64,000 bases of DNA from Clostridiales bacterium (GTDB lineage: Bacteria > Bacillota > Clostridia > Oscillospirales > Oscillospiraceae): assembly GCA_003150485.1 (NCBI GenBank), contig QALX01000008.1:1-64000 (forward strand). Reading direction: 5' to 3'. Numbering within the stretch: the first letter of the stretch is position 1; every line of letters starts with the position of its first letter. The notes below the pieces were generated by a model. The model made no database searches and was not told the origin of the DNA. It saw only the letters and a program-made list of their open reading frames with translations. This document shows positions 58,678 through 64,000 of the stretch, in pieces. A program made the translations under genes and the position numbers.

Positions 58678-58739
58678 AATTTTTACTGCTCTAATTGGGA
58701 AAAACAGTGTGAATTTGACAGAGAATTGAGTGATAACAT

Positions 58740-59912
58740 ATGAATTATGCAGAAGAATCGTTGAAACTCCACCGCCAGTGGCACGGCAAGCTGGAGACGG
58801 TGCCCAAGATGGCGGTCAAGGACAAGGAAGCGCTGTCCCTGGCCTACACCCCGGGGGTGGCCCAGCCCTGCCTGGAGATCCAGGCGGACCCGGCCCAGAG
58901 CTATGAGCTCACCGGCCGCTGGAACACCGTGGCGGTGGTCACCGACGGTACGGCGGTCCTGGGCCTGGGGGACATCGGCCCTGAGGCCGGGATGCCGGTG
59001 ATGGAGGGCAAGTGCGTGCTGTTCAAGGCCTTCGGCGGCGTGGACGCGGTGCCCCTGTGCGTGGCCAGCAAGGATGTGGAGGACATCGTCAACACTGTGG
59101 CCCTGCTCCAGGGCAGCTTCGGCGGCGTGAACCTGGAGGACATCGCCGCCCCCCGCTGCTTTGAGATCGAGCGCAAGCTGAAAGAGCGCTGTGACATCCC
59201 CATCTTCCACGACGACCAGCACGGCACCGCCGTGGTGGTGCTGGCGGCCCTGACCAACGCCCTGAAGGTGGTGGGCAAGGACATCCACGATGTGCGGGTG
59301 GTCACCTGCGGCGCCGGCGCCGCGGGCATCGCCATCATCCGCCTCCTCATCGCCCGGGGACTCACCGACGTGATTATGTGCGACCGGACCGGGGCCATCT
59401 ACGAGGGCCGGCCCGGCCTGAACCCGGCCAAGGCTGAGATCGCCGCTATCACCAACCGGGACAAGCGCTCCGGTACCCTGGCCGAGATGCTCCGGGGAGC
59501 GGACGTGTTCATCGGGGTCTCCGCCCCGGGGATGGTGACGCCGGAGATGGTGGGAACCATGGCCAAAGACGCCATCCTGTTCCCCATGGCCAATCCCACC
59601 CCGGAGATCATGCCCGACCTGGCCCGGGCCGCCGGCGCCGCCGTAGTGGGCACCGGCCGCAGCGACTTCCCCAACCAGATCAACAACGTCCTGGCCTTCC
59701 CGGGGATTTTCCGGGGGACCTTCGACGTCCGGGCCTCGGACATCAACGACGCCATGAAGATTGCCGCCGCCCAGGCCCTGGCCAGCCTGGTGCCTGAGGA
59801 GAAGCTCAGCGCCGAGTATATCCTGCCCTACGCCTTTGACGAGGCGGTGCGGCCCGCCGTGGCCCGGGCCGTGGCCCAGGCCGCCCGGGACAGCGGCGTG
59901 GCCCGGCTGTGA
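58740..59912 (+). CDS. NAD(P)-dependent malic enzyme (oxaloacetate-decarboxylating)
   Basis: Decarboxylates malate to pyruvate. 390 aa, compact bacterial type without a C-terminal phosphotransacetylase domain. Motifs are SLAYTPGVAQPCLEIQADP, VLGLGDIGPEAGMPVMEGK, IPIFHDDQHGTAVVVLAALT (metal site) and the nucleotide fold VVTCGAGAAGIAIIRLLI. The MANPTPEI signature appears as FPMANPTPEIMPD. Own promoter; a DUF4342-like gene follows 131 bases later. Cofactor choice not determinable here. Confidence 0.95.
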   Translation: MNYAEESLKLHRQWHGKLETVPKMAVKDKEALSLAYTPGVAQPCLEIQADPAQSYELTGRWNTVAVVTDGTAVLGLGDIGPEAGMPVMEGKCVLFKAFGGVDAVPLCVASKDVEDIVNTVALLQGSFGGVNLEDIAAPRCFEIERKLKERCDIPIFHDDQHGTAVVVLAALTNALKVVGKDIHDVRVVTCGAGAAGIAIIRLLIARGLTDVIMCDRTGAIYEGRPGLNPAKAEIAAITNRDKRSGTLAEMLRGADVFIGVSAPGMVTPEMVGTMAKDAILFPMANPTPEIMPDLARAAGAAVVGTGRSDFPNQINNVLAFPGIFRGTFDVRASDINDAMKIAAAQALASLVPEEKLSAEYILPYAFDEAVRPAVARAVAQAARDSGVARL

Positions 59913-60043
59913 GAAACAGTCCCCTTTTAACCGGATTTTAAGAAAAGCCCAAAGACGCCCAAAGGTTCCTCGGGTATGCTGTAAGAGAACAGAGACGGCG
60001 GGGGCTCCGCCGTTGGAACGGACAGAAAGGGCGGTGTGAACCG

Positions 60044-60577
60044 ATGAAGGTGTCACGGGAACAGATTGAGCGGCTGAGAGACCACGCCGGGGTCTCCTAC
60101 GAGGACGCCCAGGCGGCCCTGGAGGCCAGCGGCGGCGACCAGCTGGATGCCCTAGTCTGGCTGGAGCAGGCGGGGAAAATCCCGTCCTCCGGGGTCCACA
60201 GCTGCACCTCCGGCGCCTGGTCGGAGCCGGAGCCCGGGGAGACCGGCGGGGAAGCGGCTGCCAGCCCTGAGCCGGAGCCTGACGGGCTCCGCGTCCTGTG
60301 GAAGTGGCTGGTGGACAACCGGCTGGAGGCCTACCGCCGGGATAACCGGGCTAGGGTGCTGGAGTGCCCCATTGCAGTGCTGGCGGCGCTGATCTTTCTG
60401 GCCTGGTGGCTGGTGGCGATTCTGCTGGTGGTGGGATTCTTCTTTGGCTGGCGCTACCGCTTCGTGGGGCCCCACCTGGGGCGCAGCCAGACGGTCCAGG
60501 ACGTGATGGAGAAAATTGACGACGGCGCCGAGTCGGTGGTGGACCAGGTGTGGCGGAACATCCGGCCCCGCCGCTGA
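60044..60577 (+). CDS. UBA-like/DUF4342 membrane protein, 177 aa
   Basis: The N-terminal ~45 residues (EQIERLRDHAGVSYEDAQAA then LEASGGDQLDALVWLEQAGK) form a UBA-like three-helix domain as in elongation factor Ts. An acidic linker follows. Then comes a membrane part of the DUF4342 type (PIAVLAALIFLAWWLVAILL) ending in a basic tail. Function of DUF4342 proteins is unknown. It stands just before the OmpR two-component genes, with an 11-bp hairpin between, and may be co-transcribed. Confidence 0.8.
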   Translation: MKVSREQIERLRDHAGVSYEDAQAALEASGGDQLDALVWLEQAGKIPSSGVHSCTSGAWSEPEPGETGGEAAASPEPEPDGLRVLWKWLVDNRLEAYRRDNRARVLECPIAVLAALIFLAWWLVAILLVVGFFFGWRYRFVGPHLGRSQTVQDVMEKIDDGAESVVDQVWRNIRPRR

Positions 60578-60585
60578 TGAAAACA

Positions 60586-60614
60586 GGGGCAGGAGAGGGA
60601 ATGTCTCCTGCCCC
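60586..60614 (+). other. Strong RNA hairpin before the response regulator
   Basis: Arms GGGGCAGGAGA and TCTCCTGCCCC, an 11-bp perfect stem with a 7-base loop, without a T-run. It could stabilise or process the transcript between the DUF4342 gene and the two-component genes. Confidence 0.5.
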
Positions 60615-60640
60615 GCAACCGCTGTCCGGAGGGAGCGAGT

Positions 60641-61327
60641 ATGGCAAATCGTATTTTACTGATCGAGGATGAGGAAAAGCTGGCCCGCATGGTGGAGCTG
60701 GAGCTGACCTACGAGGGGTACCAGGTGGAAAAGGCCTTCGACGGCCGCACCGGCCTGGACCGGGCCCTGGCGGGGGCGGCGGATCTGATCCTGCTGGACA
60801 TTATGCTGCCCCGCCTCAACGGGCTGGAGGTGCTCCGCCGGTACCAGAAGGAGGGGGGCACTGCGCCGGTGATCCTGCTCACCGCCCGGGATACGGTGGT
60901 GGATAAGGTGTCCGGCCTGGACTCCGGGGCCGTGGACTACGTGACAAAGCCCTTCGCCATCGAGGAACTGCTGGCCCGGATCCGGGCGGCCCTGCGCCGC
61001 ACCGGAGGCCGCCAGGAGGAGCAGAGCACCCTGCTCACCGCCGGGCCGGTGGCCCTGGACCCGGAGAGCCGCACGGTGACGGTGGAGGGGACCGGGGTGG
61101 AGCTGACCCGGCGGGAGTTCGACCTGCTGGCCTGCCTGCTGGAGCACAAGGGGAAGGTCCTCTCCCGCAGCGCCATTCTGAACATGGTGTGGGGCTACGA
61201 CTACGCCGGGGAGACCAACACCGTGGACGTGTATATTCGCTTCCTCCGGGCCAAGCTGGACGAGGTGTTCCATATCCGGCTTATCGAGACCGTCCGGGGC
61301 GTAGGCTACGTGATTCGGGGGAACTGA
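60641..61327 (+). CDS. OmpR/PhoB-family response regulator
   Basis: 228 aa. Receiver domain: acidic pair in LLIEDEEKLA, phospho-acceptor Asp53 in LILLDIMLPRLNG, Thr81 in VILLTARD and Lys103 in DYVTKPFAIEE. The winged-helix effector domain includes LTRREFDLLACLLEHKGKVL and the recognition helix near TNTVDVYIRFLRAKL, ending RGVGYVIRGN. The kinase gene follows after 1 base. Signal and targets unknown. Confidence 0.95.
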   Translation: MANRILLIEDEEKLARMVELELTYEGYQVEKAFDGRTGLDRALAGAADLILLDIMLPRLNGLEVLRRYQKEGGTAPVILLTARDTVVDKVSGLDSGAVDYVTKPFAIEELLARIRAALRRTGGRQEEQSTLLTAGPVALDPESRTVTVEGTGVELTRREFDLLACLLEHKGKVLSRSAILNMVWGYDYAGETNTVDVYIRFLRAKLDEVFHIRLIETVRGVGYVIRGN

Positions 61328-61328
61328 T

Positions 61329-62495
61329 ATGGCCTTCAAGCAGTCGCCCCCCCTGTTCCAGGTCCCCGGCCTCTCCGACGCCGCTCGCCAGCTGATCACC
61401 CGGCTCTTTTTCCGCAGCCTGATCATCTACCTGCTTCTGGACGGGCTGATCTTTCTGCTCTTCGGCGGGGGCCAGTGGCGCTGGTGGCTGCTCTTTGCGG
61501 CGGAGGCGGCGGCCCTGCTCCTGAGCCTGCAAAAGAACACCGACATGGTCCGGGAGATGTACACTCCCATCCAGGCCCTGGAAGAGACCGCCGACGCCCT
61601 CAACGCCGACCAGGTGGACACCGAGTCCCTGCGTCGGCTGGCGGCCCGGCTGGACGAGATCAACGTGAGCAGCCTGAAGACCAGCCGCATCCAGATCCCC
61701 GCCGGGGGCCGGGAGCTGGGCGCCCTGGCCACCGCCATCAACGCCATGCTGGAGCGGATCGACCGGGGCTACCAGGCCCAGGCCCGCTTCGTCTCCGACG
61801 CCTCCCACGAGCTGCGCACCCCCATCTCGGTGATCCAGGGCTATGCCAACATGCTGGACCGGTGGGGGAAGGATGACCCGGAGGTGCGCCAGGAGGCCAT
61901 CGACGCCATCCGGGCCGAGGCCGCCTCCATGGGCACCCTGGTGGAGCAGCTGCTCTTCCTGGCCCGGGGGGACAACAACACCCAGATCGTCCACAAAAAG
62001 CGCATGGACCTGTCCGATCTGGCCGACGAGGTGTACCGGGAGACTGTGCTGCTGGAGACCGGCCGGGTGATCGGCAGCGAGATTCCGCCCGGCGTCCTGT
62101 ACTGGGGGGACCCGGGGCTGATCAAGCAGGCCCTGCGGATTCTGGTGGACAACGGCGTCAAGTACACCCCCGAAGGGGGCAGCGTCACCATCCGCCTCCA
62201 GGCGGCGGAGGCAGAGGGGAACATCCGCCTCTCCGTCACCGATACCGGCGCGGGCATCGCCCGGGAGGAGCTGCCCCGGGTCTTTGAGCGCTTCTACCGG
62301 GCGGATCAGTCCCGGGCCCGGGAGACCGGCGGCACCGGATTGGGGCTGCCCATCGCCAAGTGGATCGCCGCCCGCCACAACGGCTGGATTCAGGTCACCA
62401 GCAAGCCCGGGATGGGTTCCCGCTTCACGCTGCTGCTGCCCTGGGAGAAGCCGCCGGCGGAATCGAATGAGGAGCATGAAAAATCCGAGGAATAA
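61329..62495 (+). CDS. Sensor histidine kinase
   Basis: 388 aa. Two TM helices near residues 28-46 and 50-68 with only a few residues between, so no sizeable extracellular sensor; an intramembrane-sensing kinase is possible. HAMP-like linker, then HisKA with His160 in SDASHELRTPISVIQGYANM. The HATPase_c domain has the N box ILVDNGVKYTPEGGSV, VTDTGAGIA and GTGLGLPIAKWIAARHNGW. Partner of the preceding regulator. A terminator follows. Confidence 0.95.
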   Translation: MAFKQSPPLFQVPGLSDAARQLITRLFFRSLIIYLLLDGLIFLLFGGGQWRWWLLFAAEAAALLLSLQKNTDMVREMYTPIQALEETADALNADQVDTESLRRLAARLDEINVSSLKTSRIQIPAGGRELGALATAINAMLERIDRGYQAQARFVSDASHELRTPISVIQGYANMLDRWGKDDPEVRQEAIDAIRAEAASMGTLVEQLLFLARGDNNTQIVHKKRMDLSDLADEVYRETVLLETGRVIGSEIPPGVLYWGDPGLIKQALRILVDNGVKYTPEGGSVTIRLQAAEAEGNIRLSVTDTGAGIAREELPRVFERFYRADQSRARETGGTGLGLPIAKWIAARHNGWIQVTSKPGMGSRFTLLLPWEKPPAESNEEHEKSEE

Positions 62496-62528
62496 CCGGA
62501 AAAGGGGGTCCTTTTCCGGTTATTCCTC
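62487..62528 (+). terminator. Terminator after the histidine kinase gene
   Basis: Arms AGGAATAACCGGAAAAGG and CCTTTTCCGGTTATTCCT, perfect 18-bp stem, overlapping the 3' end of the kinase gene, then TCTTG. Confidence 0.8.
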
Positions 62529-62557
62529 TTGTCAGTTTTGGGCGGTTGAAGTACAAT
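62529..62557 (+). promoter_or_regulatory. Promoter of xpt
   Basis: TTGTCA and TACAAT with a 17-bp spacer, about 50 bases before the ATG. The leader is too short for a purine riboswitch. Confidence 0.65.
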
Positions 62558-62607
62558 ATTACAATATGTAAAAGAGAAAACCGGAGTTTGGAAGGGAGAT
62601 CATTGGG

Positions 62608-63177
62608 ATGAAGCTGCTGGAAGATCGTATTGTGAGGGACGGCGTGGCCCTGGATGAGGACGTGCTGAAGGTGGACAGCTTCCTCAACCACCAGATGGAT
62701 GTGGAGCTGTTCAACGAGATGGGGAAGGAGTGGTACCGGCTCTTCGGCGGGGATAACGTGACCAAGATCCTCACCATCGAGGCCTCAGGCATCGGCATGG
62801 CCTGCATCGCCGCCCAGTACTTCCGCTGCCCGGTGGTGTTCGCAAAGAAGAGCAAGACCCGGAATCTGAGCGGCGACCTGTACGCCACTGAGGTGGCCTC
62901 CTTTACCCACGGCAACACCAACCTGGTGGTGGTGTCCAAGCAGTACCTGAACCCGGAGGACCGGGTGCTGCTCATCGACGACTTTCTGGCCAACGGGGCG
63001 GCCCTGGAGGGGCTGATGGACCTGGTCCGCCAGGCGGGGGCCACCCTGGTGGGAGCCGGCATCGCCGTGGAGAAGGCATTCCAGCCCGGCGGCGACCGGA
63101 TTCGCGCCGAGGGGGTCCGGGTGGAGTCCCTGGCCCGGGTCAAGGAGATGAGCGCGGGAAAACTGGTGTTCTGCTGA
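62608..63177 (+). CDS. xpt: Xanthine phosphoribosyltransferase
   Basis: Salvages xanthine to XMP. 189 aa. N-terminal MKLLEDRIVRDGVALDEDVL and LKVDSFLNHQMDVELFNEMG match XPRT. The PRPP-binding motif is VLLIDDFLANGAALEGLMDL, and ASGIGMACIAAQYFRCPVVF is the pyrophosphate-loop region. GGAAGGGAG precedes the ATG. A short leader without riboswitch suggests regulation differs from the B. subtilis xpt-pbuX case. Confidence 0.94.
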   Translation: MKLLEDRIVRDGVALDEDVLKVDSFLNHQMDVELFNEMGKEWYRLFGGDNVTKILTIEASGIGMACIAAQYFRCPVVFAKKSKTRNLSGDLYATEVASFTHGNTNLVVVSKQYLNPEDRVLLIDDFLANGAALEGLMDLVRQAGATLVGAGIAVEKAFQPGGDRIRAEGVRVESLARVKEMSAGKLVFC

Positions 63178-63192
63178 GGGAAGCGCTTTTTC

Positions 63193-63221
63193 TTGCGTGA
63201 GACAACGATTTTTGTTATAAT
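63193..63221 (+). promoter_or_regulatory. Promoter of the YczE-like gene
   Basis: TTGCGT and TATAAT with a 17-bp spacer, about 45 bases before the ATG. Confidence 0.7.
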
Positions 63222-63265
63222 ATAACATTGGCCGAGTGGTATTTTTAGAAGGAGAGCGGGACGGG

Positions 63266-63943
63266 ATGAAAAAACAGCAAAGGCTTTGGCGGGGGTTCCT
63301 CTACGGGGCGGGCCTGCTGGTGCTCACCTGCGGCATTACGCTGAACACCAAGACCCTGCTGGGCGTATCCCCTGTGATATCCGTTCCCAACTGCCTGTCC
63401 CTTCTCTACGGCTGGAAGCTGGGCTGGCTGGTGACAGTCCTCTACCTGGGCTGCGTCCTGATCCAGATCCCGCTGAAGGGCCGCCGGTTCGGGACGCTGG
63501 ACCTGATGCAGTTTCCGGTCAGCGTCCTGTGCGGCTGGCTGGTGGGGCTGTATGACACCTGGCTGAATTTCCCCCGCCTGGGCCTGCCCCTGCGGCTGGG
63601 GCTGCTGGCGGCGGCCATCCTGCTGACCGGGGCGGGGGTGTGCCTGACGGTGGATATGGAGCTGGCCCCCAACCCCATGGACGGACTGGTGAGCAGCCTG
63701 AGCCAGGCCACAGGCCGGAGCCTGGGGCTGTGCAAAAACCTGCTGGACGTGACCTGCGTAGGGGTTACGGCGGCGCTGGGCCTGCTGCTGGGCGGACAGG
63801 TCCTGGGCGTCGGGGTGGGTACGCTGGCCTCTATGCTGCTGACCGGCCGGGTCATCGCCGGAATCAACAGGGCGTTCCGGCAGCCCATGCGCCGTCTGGC
63901 CGGTCTGGAACCGGCCGGTACGGGAGAGCCATCGGCCCTGTAA
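63266..63943 (+). CDS. YczE/DUF6198-like integral membrane protein
   Basis: 225 aa from the ATG behind GAAGGAGA. Five or six TM helices: FLYGAGLLVLTCGITLNTKT, GWKLGWLVTVLYLGCVLIQI, FPVSVLCGWLVGLYDTWL, LGLLAAAILLTGAGVCLTV and LGLLLGGQVLGVGVGTLASM. The pattern, including the conserved APNPMDGL and the end GTLASMLLTGRVIAGINRAF, matches the YczE/YitT-type family of unknown transport function. Last gene in the window; 57 bases of non-coding sequence follow. Confidence 0.82.
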   Translation: MKKQQRLWRGFLYGAGLLVLTCGITLNTKTLLGVSPVISVPNCLSLLYGWKLGWLVTVLYLGCVLIQIPLKGRRFGTLDLMQFPVSVLCGWLVGLYDTWLNFPRLGLPLRLGLLAAAILLTGAGVCLTVDMELAPNPMDGLVSSLSQATGRSLGLCKNLLDVTCVGVTAALGLLLGGQVLGVGVGTLASMLLTGRVIAGINRAFRQPMRRLAGLEPAGTGEPSAL

Positions 63944-64000
63944 AATCCAGCGGGAGCGCGGCATAAAACACGGAAATCGGAGCATCCCGCGGCCGTCCGA

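Larger units (their letters stand above)
58250..58739. other. Divergent region between ECF sigma and malic enzyme
   Basis: 490 bases without a credible gene. It holds the malic-enzyme promoter, three TGCACAG repeats (58474, 58483, 58495) and several TTGACA-like hexamers without good -10 partners. Nothing else was recognised. Confidence 0.5.

Noticed and set aside
62529..62607. Purine riboswitch in front of xpt
   Set aside because: The region after the promoter is about 50 bases, too short for the aptamer, and it lacks its conserved core.
1..64000. tRNA or rRNA genes
   Set aside because: No tRNA cloverleaf or rRNA segment was recognised by eye in any intergenic region; a covariance scan would be the decisive test.

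Overview
The window is chromosomal DNA from an anaerobic, high-GC member of the Firmicutes, most likely a gut Clostridia of the Oscillospiraceae (Flavonifractor/Lawsonibacter-like). The basis is the origin-proximal gene order, the Firmicutes-type genes (ricT, remB, noc, yidD, jag/khpB, a T-box in front of hisS-aspS), SD-led genes with many TTG/GTG starts, and the GC-rich coding. The lineage is inferred from gene content; no 16S gene is present.

Layout. 1-4 kb: 3' end of an SPFH protein, a small XRE regulator facing a membrane protein, a WYL regulator and pta. 4.4-14 kb: lepA (+), then a minus-strand block ybaK-like, ricT, holB, a lysine/ornithine/arginine decarboxylase-type protein, jag, yidC, yidD, rnpA, rpmH. 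14.4-24.2 kb: plus-strand dnaA, oriC, dnaN, rlbA, recF, remB, gyrB, gyrA, rnhA. The dnaA-dnaN gap holds about seven DnaA boxes and a DnaA-trio unwinding element. 24.5-38.5 kb: minus-strand pyk, gap, aspS, hisS (T-box), mgsA, minD, rsmG, mscL, parB, parA, noc, a DnaI-like loader and a DnaD protein, with two perfect parS sites. 38.7-40.3 kb: pyrG behind a possible attenuator. 40.5-47.1 kb: an accessory island, visibly richer in AT and in AGA codons, with a ROK regulator, an old-yellow-enzyme/Fe-S flavoenzyme, an MFS carrier, a SnoaL/NTF2-fold enzyme and a GPH symporter. It looks like a cluster for importing and reducing or dehydrating a small cyclic or steroid-like substrate. 47-64 kb: housekeeping and envelope genes (aldolase-like, queG, tadA, mntP, prmA, CDF transporter, CPBP protease, FAD dehydrogenase, a divergent RHH/XRE switch, ECF sigma with putative anti-sigma, malic enzyme, DUF4342-like protein, OmpR-type two-component system, xpt, YczE-like membrane protein).

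The most unusual feature is a family of modular intergenic repeats at gene 3' ends (about 0.7, 6.2, 15.8, 21.1, 24.2, 53.3 and 56.1 kb). They are mosaics of short palindromic words. A 49-50 nt hairpin cassette is inserted exactly into the loop of a larger hairpin at four sites, in both orientations, and the matching empty sites are present in the same window.

All starts, promoters and terminators were read by eye. No database or structure-prediction tool was used.
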